The notes beneath the pieces were generated by a model. The model searched no databases. It was not told where the DNA came from and saw only the letters and a list, made by a program, of their open reading frames with translations. A DNA stretch of 64,000 nucleotides from Streptomyces tanashiensis (GTDB lineage: Bacteria; Actinomycetota; Actinomycetes; Streptomycetales; Streptomycetaceae): assembly GCF_014648895.1 (NCBI RefSeq), contig NZ_BMRZ01000011.1, positions 1-64,000 on the forward strand, in the 5' to 3' direction. Position numbers and translations under genes: made by a program. Below are positions 18,461-26,826 of the stretch, piece after piece (the stretch's first letter is position 1; each line of letters opens with the position of its first letter).

Positions 18461-19258
18461 GTGTCTGAGCAGATTGAGAACGGCCCGCAGCCCGTCGCCG
18501 ACCCCGCACAGCCCGCCGCCGCGCGCCGCGGCAGCCGGATGTTCGCCCCCGGCGAGGGGCCCATGCCCGATCCCGCCGGGGCCCATCACGAGCGGCGGAT
18601 CCGGAGCTTCCAGCCGCGCCGCAGCCGTGTCACGTACGGGCAGGCCGAGGCGATGCTGAAGCGCTGGCCCGACTGGGGCCTCGACATCGACGGCAAGCGG
18701 GTCCTCGACCTGGGCGAGATGTTCGACGGGCTTCCGGTCGTCCTGGAGATCGGCTTCGGCATGGGCGAGGCGACCGCGCAGATGGCCGCCGCCGACCCCG
18801 GCACCGGCATCCTCGCCGTGGACGTGCACACGCCGGGCCAGGGCAACCTCCTCGGTCTCGCCGACCGGAACGGGCTCACCAACGTCCGGGTCGCCAACGG
18901 CGACGCGATCATCCTGCTCCGCGAGATGCTCGGCGACGCGGCCCTCGACGGCTGCCGGGTCTACTTCCCGGACCCGTGGCCCAAGGCCCGCCACCACAAG
19001 CGGCGGCTCATCCAGCCCGAGTTCCTCAGCCTCCTCGCGCCGCGCCTGAAGCCCGGGGCCGTGCTGCACTGCGCCACGGACTGGGAGGAGTACGCCGAGC
19101 AGATGCTGGAGGTGCTCTCCGCGCATCCGGACTACGAGAACACGCAGGCCGACGGCGGCTACGCGCCCCGGCCCGACTTCCGGCCCCTCACCCGCTTCGA
19201 GGGGCAGGGCCTCGACAAGGGGCACGTCGTGCACGACCTGCTCTTCCGGAGGAAGTGA
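18461..19258 (+). CDS. trmB: tRNA (guanine-N7)-methyltransferase
   Basis: The 265-residue protein methylates G46 of tRNAs using S-adenosylmethionine. The SAM-binding EIGFGMGE, the acidic NGDAIILL region and the family signature FPDPWPKARHHKRR are intact. GTG at 18461 is the start; with the -10 box immediately before it the mRNA is probably leaderless. The stop codon falls inside the first of three copies of a 15-bp repeat. Confidence 0.93.
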   Translation: MSEQIENGPQPVADPAQPAAARRGSRMFAPGEGPMPDPAGAHHERRIRSFQPRRSRVTYGQAEAMLKRWPDWGLDIDGKRVLDLGEMFDGLPVVLEIGFGMGEATAQMAAADPGTGILAVDVHTPGQGNLLGLADRNGLTNVRVANGDAIILLREMLGDAALDGCRVYFPDPWPKARHHKRRLIQPEFLSLLAPRLKPGAVLHCATDWEEYAEQMLEVLSAHPDYENTQADGGYAPRPDFRPLTRFEGQGLDKGHVVHDLLFRRK

Positions 19259-19313
19259 CACGGAGGTTTCCAGGGAACTGACACGGCGCGGTTCCCTGGG
19301 AAGTGACACGGAG
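19251..19313 (+). repeat. Three copies of GGAASTGACACGGMG across the trmB stop
   Basis: GGAAGTGACACGGAG at 19251-19265, GGAACTGACACGGCG at 19274-19288 and GGAAGTGACACGGAG at 19299-19313. The first contains the trmB TGA. Spacing is 23 and 25 bp. Confidence 0.85.
19268..19302 (+). terminator. Hairpin after trmB
   Basis: TTCCAGGGAAC (19268-19278) pairs with GTTCCCTGGGAA (19291-19302) with one bulged G and a 12-nt loop. No T-tract follows directly, so it may be a terminator or an mRNA 3' stabiliser. Confidence 0.5.
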
Positions 19314-19325
19314 CGGTTTTCTCCG

Positions 19326-19355
19326 TCGACCGGTGTCGGTGGGGGTCGTTAGGGT
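19326..19355 (+). promoter_or_regulatory. Promoter giving leaderless prsW-like mRNA
   Basis: -35 TCGACC (19326-19331), 18-bp spacer and -10 TAGGGT (19350-19355). The GTG start at 19363 is 7 nt after the box, so the transcript should be leaderless. Confidence 0.5.
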
Positions 19356-19362
19356 CGCTCAC

Positions 19363-20694
19363 GTGTCGAACCCAGCCCCCAGCGACCTGTCGGACGCCGC
19401 TCCCGTCCCGCACCGGGACACCGAGGAGCCGGCCTTCCCCGCCGCCGCCGACCGATCCCAGTGGCGCTACCGGCCCCGCCGGTCCTTCTGGCGCAGCCGG
19501 CTGGTCCGCGCGATCGCCGTCGTGACGCTGCTCGCGCTCTGCGCCCTCGTCATCCTGGCGCTGGTCCGCGAGCAGACCGGCACCCAGGGCTTCCTCGTCG
19601 GTCTGGGCCTCGCGGTGCTTCCCGTACCGCTGCTCATGTCGGCGTTCCGCTGGCTCGACAGGGTCGAGCCGGGCCCCTGGAAGAACATGCTGTTCGCCTT
19701 CGCCTGGGGCGCCTTCGCCGCCGCGCTCGTCGCGATCCTGGCGAACTCCTTCGCGGTCCGCTGGATCGCGACGGCCACCGCGGACCCGGACTCGGCGGAC
19801 ACCCTCGGCGCCACGGTGATCGCGCCGGTGGTGGAGGAGAGCGCGAAGGCCGCCGCGATCCTGCTGCTGTTCCTCTTCCGCAGGAAGGACTTCGGCGGTC
19901 TCGTCGACGGGGTCGTGGTCGCCGGTTTCACCGCGACCGGCTTCGCCTTCACCGAGAACATCCTCTATCTCGGCAACGCCTTCGGCGAGGACCAGGAGTT
20001 CGGCTCCTCCGGTCTGGGTTCGGTGACCGCCGCGACCTTCTTCGTCCGGGTCGTGATGTCGCCGTTCGCGCATCCGCTGTTCACCGTGCTCACCGGCATC
20101 GGCTTCGGCTTCGCCGCCCTCGCGCCGCGCGGGAAGCGACTGCGCCGGGTGCTGCTGCCGCTCGCCGGGCTGCTGCTCGCCATGGGCCTGCACGCCGCCT
20201 GGAACGGCTCGGCCACCTTCGGCGGCCCGCTGGCCTTCTACGCGGTGTACGGGGCGCTCATGGTCCCGGCCTTCGGCCTGCTGACCTGGCTGGCGGTGTG
20301 GAGCCGGCAGCGCGAGCTGCGCACGATATCCGGGGAGCTCCCGGCGTACGCGGCGGCCGGCTGGCTCGCCCCCACCGAGCCGCTCGCGCTGTCCTCGATG
20401 CGCGCCCGGCAGATGGCCCGCTCGTTCGCCGCCCGGACGTACGGCGCGCCGGCCGCGCGGGCGGTCGGCGAGTACGAGTCCTTCGCGACGACCCTCGCGT
20501 TCCTGCGGGACCGGGCCCGGCGCGGCACGGCGGGGCCCGACTTCCCGGCCCGGGAGCAGGAGCTGCTGCACCACCTGTGGCAGCGCCGTGCGGTCGCCTC
20601 CCCGGCCCTCACGTACGCGGCACGGGCGACCGGCCGGGCCTGGGCGCCGCCGCAGTACCTGGACTACGACGGCTACAACCCGTACCGGAGCTAG
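19363..20694 (+). CDS. PrsW-family intramembrane metalloprotease
   Basis: The 443-residue polytopic membrane protein has about eight hydrophobic segments after a 50-residue polar N terminus. The PrsW-family motifs are present: VVEESAKAAA (EExxK), FAFTEN, HPLFTVLTG and HAAWN, which together supply the proposed metal site. In Bacillus, PrsW cuts an anti-sigma factor in the membrane. By analogy this enzyme could process a membrane-bound regulator, but no partner is encoded next to it. GTG at 19363 has a -10 box immediately upstream. A ~190-residue cytoplasmic-looking tail follows the core. Confidence 0.82.
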   Translation: MSNPAPSDLSDAAPVPHRDTEEPAFPAAADRSQWRYRPRRSFWRSRLVRAIAVVTLLALCALVILALVREQTGTQGFLVGLGLAVLPVPLLMSAFRWLDRVEPGPWKNMLFAFAWGAFAAALVAILANSFAVRWIATATADPDSADTLGATVIAPVVEESAKAAAILLLFLFRRKDFGGLVDGVVVAGFTATGFAFTENILYLGNAFGEDQEFGSSGLGSVTAATFFVRVVMSPFAHPLFTVLTGIGFGFAALAPRGKRLRRVLLPLAGLLLAMGLHAAWNGSATFGGPLAFYAVYGALMVPAFGLLTWLAVWSRQRELRTISGELPAYAAAGWLAPTEPLALSSMRARQMARSFAARTYGAPAARAVGEYESFATTLAFLRDRARRGTAGPDFPAREQELLHHLWQRRAVASPALTYAARATGRAWAPPQYLDYDGYNPYRS

Positions 20695-20729
20695 GCCTCG
20701 CGAGCCCGGCATGATCCGAAAGACGGGCC

Positions 20730-21677
20730 CTAGACGGCCGAGGCCTCGTCCAGGAGGGTCAGCTCGGTCTCCGTGAGGGTGAGGTCGGCGGCGGCGACGA
20801 GGGCCGGGAGCTGTTCGACCGTGCGGGCCGAGGCGATCGGCGCGGCGACGGTCGGCCGGGCGGCGAGCCAGGCGAGGGCGACGGTGGCGAGCTCCGCCCC
20901 GTGCGCCTCGGCGACCGTGTCGAGCGCGGAGAGCACGGCCCGGCCCCGCTCGGTGTCCAGGTGCCCGGCGGCCCCGGAGGCGCGGACGCTGTCGACGGTG
21001 GCACCGGGGCGGTACTTGCCGGTGAGGAAGCCGGCCGCGAGCCCGTAGTACGGGACGGCGGAGAGCCCGGCCCGCTCGACGGTCTCCAGGAGCGGGCCCT
21101 CGTAGGTGTCGCGGGAGACCAGGTTGTAGTGCGGCTGGAGGGCGACGTAGCGGGCGAGGCCCTCGGCCTCGGCGAAGTCGAGGGAGGCGCGCAGCCGCTC
21201 CGGGGAGATGTTGGAGGCGGCGACGGCGCGGACCTTGCCGTCCTTCACCAGCTGGTCGAGGGCGGTGACGATCTCCTCGACCGGGACGGACTCGTCGTCG
21301 AAGTGCGTGTAGTAGAGGTCGATGTGGTCGGTGCCGAGGCGGCGGAGGGACTCCTCCGCGCCCGCCTTGATGGTGGTGGCGGACAGGCCCTTGAAGTGGG
21401 GGTGGGCGCCGACCTTGGTGGCGACGACGATGTCGGAGCGGTTGCCGCGGGAGGCGAGCCAGCGGCCGATGACCGTCTCGGACTCGCCGCCCTCGTTGCC
21501 CTCGGCCCACGCGGAGTAGACGTCGGCGGAGTCGACGAAGTTGCCGCCGGCGGCGGCGTAGGCGTCGAGGACGGCGAAGGACTGTGCCTCGTCGGCGGTC
21601 CAGCCGAAGACGTTGCCGCCCAGGGCTATGGGGAAGACGTGCAGGTCGGAGCTGCCCAGCGGGCGGAGAGAGGTCAT
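20730..21677 (-). CDS. Aldo/keto reductase
   Basis: This 315-residue NADPH-dependent oxidoreductase has the (beta/alpha)8 fold. Recognisable elements are the catalytic 'VDSADVYSAW' (Asp/Tyr), 'ATKVG' (Lys), 'LGTDHIDLYYTHFDD' (His region) and 'AASNISPERL'. It belongs to the AKR group near YajO/Tas-like enzymes. Its physiological carbonyl substrate is unknown. It is convergent with the PrsW-like gene and follows the M23 gene by 44 bp. Confidence 0.87.
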   Translation of the reverse strand: MTSLRPLGSSDLHVFPIALGGNVFGWTADEAQSFAVLDAYAAAGGNFVDSADVYSAWAEGNEGGESETVIGRWLASRGNRSDIVVATKVGAHPHFKGLSATTIKAGAEESLRRLGTDHIDLYYTHFDDESVPVEEIVTALDQLVKDGKVRAVAASNISPERLRASLDFAEAEGLARYVALQPHYNLVSRDTYEGPLLETVERAGLSAVPYYGLAAGFLTGKYRPGATVDSVRASGAAGHLDTERGRAVLSALDTVAEAHGAELATVALAWLAARPTVAAPIASARTVEQLPALVAAADLTLTETELTLLDEASAV

Positions 21678-21721
21678 GCGTCGCTCAACCGCTCCCGCCG
21701 CCGGGACTATTCCGGGTCCGC

Positions 21722-22819
21722 TCAGAGACTCAGGCCCTTGGAGCGGAGCCAGGCCGCCGGGTCGATGCCGTCGCCGCCGGGCGTGTGGACCTCCATGTGG
21801 AGGTGGGCGCCGGTGACGTTGCCGGTGGCGCCGACGCGGCCGATGGTCTCGCCGGTGCCGACGGTCTGGCCGACGCCGACCGTCATGGAGGAGAGGTGGC
21901 AGTACCAGACCTCGGTGCCGTCCTCCAGCTCCAGGACGATCCGGTAGCCGTAGGAGCCGGACCAGCCCGCGGACTTGACGGTCGCGCCGTGGACCGCCTT
22001 GAGCGGGGTGCCCGTGGGGGCGGCGAAGTCGAGGCCGGTGTGGTGGCCGGAGGACCACATCGAGCCGGACTGCATGTAGGTGGCGGTGAGGGTGTACGAG
22101 GAGACGGGCAGCGAGTAGCTGGCGGCGAGCTTGGCGAGGCGCTCGGCCTCGGCCTTCGCCTTGGCCTCCGCTTCCGCCTTGGCCTTGGCTTCCGCCTCGG
22201 CCTTCGCCTTCGCCTCGGCGGCCGCCTTCTCCGCGGCGGCTTCCTTGGCCTTGGCCTCGGCGGCGGCCTTCTCGGCCGCGGCCTTCTCCGCGGCGGCCTT
22301 CTCGGCGGCGTCGGCGGAGGCCTGCTGCTGCTCGGCCTGCTGGAGGATGCGGGCGCGCAGGGCCTCGCCGGCGGCGGGGGCGGCGGTGGCCTGCTCGGTC
22401 TGTCCGGTGCGCTCGTCGGCCGTGGTGGTGTAGGCGGCGGTGAGCGGGTTCGGGTTGGCGCGGGCCTCGGTGACGGGCTCGCTGTGCTCCTCGGGGAGGA
22501 GGTCGCCGACGCCGGGGATGTCGTGGGCGTCGGGCAGGTCCAGGTCCGGGAGGTCCGGCAGCGATATGGCGACCGGGGGCTTCTCCTGCGCGGTGGCGAG
22601 GCCGCCCGCGCCGACGGCGGCGATCACGCCGACGCCGAGGACGGTGGAGGAGCGGGCGAAGTTGGAGCGCTGCTTGACGACCCGGTGCCGGCCGCCGGAG
22701 CGGCTCTCGGCGCGGAGGGAGCCCTCGGTGGGGTTCCACTCGGTGCCCGGGGCGGCGGGACCCGCACCGCCACCGAATGCATCGAAGGGGGCTTCGGGTG
22801 CGGGGGTGTTGGACGCCAC
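21722..22819 (-). CDS. M23 peptidase with coiled coil, riboswitch-controlled
   Basis: The 365-residue cell-wall endopeptidase has one membrane segment or signal anchor (~residues 55-75), an Ala/Glu/Lys heptad coiled coil (~155-230), and a C-terminal LytM domain with zinc ligands in HHTGLDF and HLHMEV. It should cut peptidoglycan cross-bridges outside the cell. GTG at 22819 follows AAGGAG. A c-di-AMP riboswitch immediately upstream should switch expression, tying wall remodelling to turgor/osmotic signalling. Confidence 0.88.
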   Translation of the reverse strand: MASNTPAPEAPFDAFGGGAGPAAPGTEWNPTEGSLRAESRSGGRHRVVKQRSNFARSSTVLGVGVIAAVGAGGLATAQEKPPVAISLPDLPDLDLPDAHDIPGVGDLLPEEHSEPVTEARANPNPLTAAYTTTADERTGQTEQATAAPAAGEALRARILQQAEQQQASADAAEKAAAEKAAAEKAAAEAKAKEAAAEKAAAEAKAKAEAEAKAKAEAEAKAKAEAERLAKLAASYSLPVSSYTLTATYMQSGSMWSSGHHTGLDFAAPTGTPLKAVHGATVKSAGWSGSYGYRIVLELEDGTEVWYCHLSSMTVGVGQTVGTGETIGRVGATGNVTGAHLHMEVHTPGGDGIDPAAWLRSKGLSL

Positions 22820-22844
22820 GGGGGCGCGCTCCTTTCCTTCCTTC

Positions 22845-22990
22845 TCGCCTACCGGGTTAGCTGACGGGTTCGGAGCAGGAAGGTCTCCTACGGGCTCGAC
22901 CACACGAGTGCGAGATCCGCACGGGTGCGAAGGGGCCCGATTCACCCCAAGTGGTGGTTCCCCGGTTCCTTTTCAGGATTCGGCGCGTGC
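22845..22990 (-). ncRNA. ydaO-type c-di-AMP riboswitch
   Basis: Read on the minus strand, the 3' end carries CCGTCAGCTAACCCGGTAGGCG and the 5' part GCGCCGAATCC...GGGTGAATCGG, both conserved elements of the actinobacterial ydaO/yuaA aptamer. The P1 stem can form between GGCG near 22846-22849 and CGCC near 22982-22985. The aptamer precedes the M23 gene by about 25 nt. The class is established to turn off wall-hydrolase genes when c-di-AMP is high. Boundaries are approximate. Confidence 0.85.
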
Positions 22991-23032
22991 GCACGGTGCC
23001 GCCTCTTGCGACGGCTGGGACGACCGCGCTGC

Positions 23033-23046
23033 GTTATCGAACGTTA
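23033..23046. promoter_or_regulatory. GTTA direct repeat upstream of riboswitch
   Basis: GTTA recurs at 23033-23036 and 23043-23046, exactly one helical turn apart, just upstream of the aptamer. This spacing is typical of response-regulator dimers such as MtrA; assignment is a guess. Confidence 0.3.
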
Positions 23047-23207
23047 ATAGACAGGGGGTCCCGATTCCAAGCTGTTCCTCTTGATCATTCATTGAATTGG
23101 GCCGCTATCGCCCAAGTTGACCCCCCTTCAGTAAGGCCTGCCGCGGATCCGGCGGAACCCTCGCGATCTGACGTTATGTCAATTGTTATCGCAGTGACAC
23201 CCCTCGA

Positions 23208-24419
23208 CTACGCCTGGTGACCGGACCCTTCCGGCGGCACCACCGGCATCGTCCGGCGCCGCTCGGGCTGGCCCGTCGCGGGGCGGCTGACCGCGAGCAG
23301 CGCCATGTCGTCCGTCGACCCGCCGCCCGTGTGGAGCCGTACGTCGTCCACGAGCGCGTCGAGCAGCTCCTCGGGTCCCGGGAAGATCCGCCCGGCGAGC
23401 CGCGCCGCCGGATCGTAGAAGACGCCCTGCGCGTTCCGCGCCTCCGAGAGGCCGTCCGTGTAGAAGAGCAGCGTCGCGCCCTGCGGGAAGGGACGCGCCT
23501 CCGCCCGGTCGGGCCACGCCGCCAGCTCGCCCATGCCGAGCGGCAGCGCCGCCTCGCCCGGCTCCAGCGGCTCCAGGCGCCCGTCCGCGTACAGCATCAG
23601 CGGCGGCGGGTGCCCGCGGTTGACGACCCGTACGAAACCGTCGAACGTCCCGCTCCCGTCGGAGCGCGGGATCTCGGCCAGCACTGCGGTGGTGAACCCC
23701 TCGAAGGCGTCGAGCCCGTCCCGGCGGGTGCCCTCCCGGGTCAGCGCCCGTTCGAGGCGCTGCGCCACTCCCTCCAGGGTCCGCTCCTGCTCCGCCGCCT
23801 CCCGGAAGGCGCCGATGACGACGGCGACGGCCTCGACCGCGTCCATCCCCTTGCCCCGGACGTCCCCCACCACGAGCCGCACCCCGTGCGGGGTGTCCTG
23901 GACGGCGAACAGGTCGCCGCCGATGAACGCGTCGGCCTGCGCAGCCTCGTACCGCGCCGCGCACTGCAGCCCGCCGATCCGCTCGGCGGGCGTCGGCAGC
24001 ACCGCCTTCTGCGCGGTCTCCGCGATGACCCGCGCCGAGGCGAGCCGCTCGCCGCTGCGGCGCACGACCCGGTTGATGAGGAGGGCGAGCGCGGAGACGG
24101 TGAGGACGGTGAGCGTCTCGGTGAGGGCGGCGACCTCGTCGACGGTGCCGTTGTAGGCGTGCAGCCCGACGGAGGCGAGGACCGCGGCGATCCCGGTGAG
24201 CAGGGTCGTGAGCGTGGAGAAGAAGGGCGCGGCGATCAGCGGGGCGGCGGAGAAGAGCGGCGCCGCCGTGTACTCGGGCGGTGTCGCCACGTCGAAGGCG
24301 ACACCGCCCACGATGATCAGCGGGGGCAGCGCGCGGATGAACCGCCGGGCGCCGCCGTACTCGGGGCGCCCCCCGCCGCCCCGCCGACCTCCGCCCGCCG
24401 CTCCTAGGGGGTGCCCCAC
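23208..24419 (-). CDS. Membrane PP2C-type serine phosphatase
   Basis: The 403-residue protein begins with about three or four membrane segments (residues ~25-130), followed by a SpoIIE/PP2C domain with metal-binding IGGDLFAV and 'VVGDVRGKGMDA', 'NRGHPPP' and 'FYTDGLSEARN', ending in 'GSTDDMALL'. It is likely a membrane-linked partner-switching phosphatase. GTG at 24419 follows AGGAGAG by five bases. A long frame continuing upstream is only the shadow of the next gene. Confidence 0.87.
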   Translation of the reverse strand: MGHPLGAAGGGRRGGGGRPEYGGARRFIRALPPLIIVGGVAFDVATPPEYTAAPLFSAAPLIAAPFFSTLTTLLTGIAAVLASVGLHAYNGTVDEVAALTETLTVLTVSALALLINRVVRRSGERLASARVIAETAQKAVLPTPAERIGGLQCAARYEAAQADAFIGGDLFAVQDTPHGVRLVVGDVRGKGMDAVEAVAVVIGAFREAAEQERTLEGVAQRLERALTREGTRRDGLDAFEGFTTAVLAEIPRSDGSGTFDGFVRVVNRGHPPPLMLYADGRLEPLEPGEAALPLGMGELAAWPDRAEARPFPQGATLLFYTDGLSEARNAQGVFYDPAARLAGRIFPGPEELLDALVDDVRLHTGGGSTDDMALLAVSRPATGQPERRRTMPVVPPEGSGHQA

Positions 24420-24529
24420 CTGTGCTCTCCTGCCCGGTCCGACCGGCCGCGGTCCGCACCGCGCCCTCCCAGGGTGGCCGCCGCCGCGAGGGGCGGCGAC
24501 TCCCACGGGGCCGAGTGGCGTACGGCGCC

Positions 24530-25744
24530 TCAGGCGGCCGGCGCGCCCTCCGCCAGCCGGCCGCCCCGGGCCAGCAGCGCCATCGCCGCCGCGCACACCA
24601 GGCCCACCCCGCACAGCACCAGCCACGGCGCCGCCGACCAGCCGGTCACGTCCAGGAGCGCGCCCGTCCCCAGGTTCCCGAGGGTGATCCCGATCCCGCA
24701 GACCGTGTTGTAGAGCCCGTAGTGGGTGGCCACCCAGCGCCCCCGGGACAGGGCGACGACGGTGTCCATCTCGTACGGGTAGAGCACCGCGTTCGCGACG
24801 GACAGCACCGCCGCGCACAGCAGCAGCCCCACCAGGCCGTGCCCCAGCACGGCCGGGACCAGGAACGCCCCGCCCATCAGGGCGAGCCCCAGCACGAGAC
24901 ACCGCTCCCGGCTGAGGCGCCGCCGGCACCAGGCGGTGATCCGCAGCTGCCCGGCGAGCGCGACGAGCGCCGACACGACGAACAGCGCGGTCGTCGCTCC
25001 CGTACCGCCCGCCGCGAGCGGCAGCGCCAGATAGACCTGGAAGGACAGCACGTACGAGCCGGTCATGGCGAGGGAGAAGAGCCAGAAGGTCCGGTGGGCG
25101 AGGACCGTACGGAACTGCCCGCGCTGCTCCCGCGGCGCTTCGGAGACCCGTACGGGCAGATGCCGGAGCTGTACGAGGGTCAGGCCGGCGAACAGCACCG
25201 CCGCCACCCCGCACGTCAGCCGGAACGACACCCCTGTCAGGGCCACCCCGACGAGCGGCCCGAGCAGGATGCCCGCCTGGTAGTACACGTTGAACAGCGC
25301 GAAGGCCTCCACCCGGCGCTCCTCCCCCGCCTCCGCCGCGAGACAGGCCCGCACGGCGGGGTTGAAGAGGGCTCCCGCGAGGCCCGTCGCGAGCGAGGCG
25401 GCGATCAGCATCGGCAGCGACTGCGCGAAGGCGAGCGCCCCGAAGCCGACCGTCCGCAGCGCGCAGCCGGCCACGATCAGCGGCTTGAAGCCGAGCCGGT
25501 CGGCGAGCGCCCCGCCGACGAGGAACATGCCCTGCTGGGAGAGGTTCCGGGCGCCGAGGACGAGGCCGACGGCCCAGGCGGCCATGCCGAGCCCGTCCGC
25601 GAGGTGCGCGGCCAGGTACGGCATGAGCATGTAGAAGCCGAGGTTGATGGTGAGCTGGTTCAGGAAGAGGAGCCGTACGGCCGGCTCGAAGGTGCGGCTC
25701 TGCTTCCAGACGCCGCCCTTGGCGGGCGCGGTCGCCGTCGTCAC
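24530..25744 (-). CDS. MFS transporter coupled to PLP enzyme
   Basis: The 404-residue major facilitator has ~12 hydrophobic segments and a loop motif GGALADRLG. Its GTG start at 25744 overlaps the TGA of the PLP-enzyme gene (sequence GTGA), so the two are translationally coupled and very probably act on the same compound, for example synthesis followed by export. The compound is unknown. Confidence 0.85.
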   Translation of the reverse strand: MTTATAPAKGGVWKQSRTFEPAVRLLFLNQLTINLGFYMLMPYLAAHLADGLGMAAWAVGLVLGARNLSQQGMFLVGGALADRLGFKPLIVAGCALRTVGFGALAFAQSLPMLIAASLATGLAGALFNPAVRACLAAEAGEERRVEAFALFNVYYQAGILLGPLVGVALTGVSFRLTCGVAAVLFAGLTLVQLRHLPVRVSEAPREQRGQFRTVLAHRTFWLFSLAMTGSYVLSFQVYLALPLAAGGTGATTALFVVSALVALAGQLRITAWCRRRLSRERCLVLGLALMGGAFLVPAVLGHGLVGLLLCAAVLSVANAVLYPYEMDTVVALSRGRWVATHYGLYNTVCGIGITLGNLGTGALLDVTGWSAAPWLVLCGVGLVCAAAMALLARGGRLAEGAPAA

Positions 25745-26763
25745 CGGACACGCTCCAGGACCCGGCGGGTCCAGCCGCTGACCGTGTCGTCGGAGACGTA
25801 CGCGGCGGGGTCCTCCCGTACGGGACCGTCGAGCAGCCCGTGCGCCGCGCAGAACTCGTCGTTGAAGACGGTGTCGAAGTACCGCTGCGGCCCGTCCGGG
25901 AAGACGGCCGCGATCCGGGTCCCGCGCGGCCGCGTGCGGGCCAGCCAGCCGGCGACCAGGGCGACCGCGCCCACGCTCCAGCCGCCGGTCGCGAAGTGCC
26001 GCGAGGCCAGCCGGCGGGCCGTCCGGACCGCCTCCGCCGGACCCACCCAGTGCACCTCGTCGAAGGCCCCGTGGTCGACGTTCCCCGGATGGATGGAGGA
26101 GCCGAGGCCGCGCATCAGCCGCTCCCCGGCCGGCAGGCCGAAGACGGTGGAGTTCACCGAGTCCACGCCGACCAGCTCCAGGGCCGGGCTGCTGGTCGCG
26201 CGCAGCGCCCGGGAGATCCCGGCCGAGTGGCCCCCGGTGCCGACCGCGCAGACGAGGACGTCGATCCGGTCGAGCTGCGCGGACAGCTCGGCGGCGAGCC
26301 CCGCGTAGGCGGCGGGGTTGTCGGGGTTCCCGTACTGGTCGGGCCACCAGGCCCCGTCGAGGCTCAGCAGCAGTTCGGCGACCCGGTCCATCCGGGCCTG
26401 CTGCCAGCCGCCGTGCGGGCTGGGCTCGGGGACGACGTGGACCCGGGCGCCGTGCGCGGCGAGCATCCGCTCGACGATCGGTTCGAGGCCCGGGTCGGTG
26501 ACGACGTGCACGGGGTGGCCGTGGAGGACGCCCGCGAGGGCGAGGCCGAGGCCGAGGGTCCCGGAGGTGGACTCGACGATCGGGGCGCCGGGCCGCAGCT
26601 CGCCGCGGCGGCGGGCCTGCTCGACCATGTAGAGGGCGGCGCGGTCCTTGATGCCGCCGAAGTTGAAGCCTTCGAGCTTGGCCCAGTAGCCGTCGTCCGT
26701 CCACAGGACGGGGGTGTTGCCGACGGTCTGCCCCTCGACGGGCAGCATCAGTGGTGCGGTCAT
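25741..26763 (-). CDS. PLP-dependent cysteine-synthase-family enzyme
   Basis: This 340-residue fold-type II PLP enzyme has the Schiff-base lysine in FNFGGIKDRAA, the Asn/Ser-Gly-Thr substrate loop ESTSGTLGLGLA and the phosphate-binding GTGGHSAG. Family members make cysteine, cystathionine or 2,3-diaminopropionate precursors. ATG at 26763 follows CGAGGA; an upstream in-frame ATG at 26808 is less likely. It is coupled to an exporter-like MFS gene, which argues against simple housekeeping cysteine synthesis. Confidence 0.82.
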   Translation of the reverse strand: MTAPLMLPVEGQTVGNTPVLWTDDGYWAKLEGFNFGGIKDRAALYMVEQARRRGELRPGAPIVESTSGTLGLGLALAGVLHGHPVHVVTDPGLEPIVERMLAAHGARVHVVPEPSPHGGWQQARMDRVAELLLSLDGAWWPDQYGNPDNPAAYAGLAAELSAQLDRIDVLVCAVGTGGHSAGISRALRATSSPALELVGVDSVNSTVFGLPAGERLMRGLGSSIHPGNVDHGAFDEVHWVGPAEAVRTARRLASRHFATGGWSVGAVALVAGWLARTRPRGTRIAAVFPDGPQRYFDTVFNDEFCAAHGLLDGPVREDPAAYVSDDTVSGWTRRVLERVR

Positions 26764-26826
26764 GGGTGTTCGTCCTCGGGGTGGGTACGCGAAAGGGAAC
26801 CTGGTCACGCGAGTGCGGGACCCGGT

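Larger units (their letters stand above)
22820..23207. other. 388-bp gap holding riboswitch and promoter of the M23 gene
   Basis: The half nearest the M23 gene is the c-di-AMP aptamer. The rest is relatively AT-rich, contains a GTTA direct repeat at 23033-23046 and TGACGTTATGTCA at 23169-23181, and must include the promoter, which I could not place. No gene was seen. Confidence 0.6.

Noticed and set aside
20730..22739. Apparent fusion of an N-terminal protein to the aldo/keto reductase
   Set aside because: The N-terminal part is an out-of-frame reading of the M23 gene. The reductase has its own ATG at 21677.
23208..25751. Apparent 847-residue MFS-like/PP2C fusion
   Set aside because: The front part is a shifted reading of the MFS gene. 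A good ribosome binding site and GTG at 24419 start the phosphatase.
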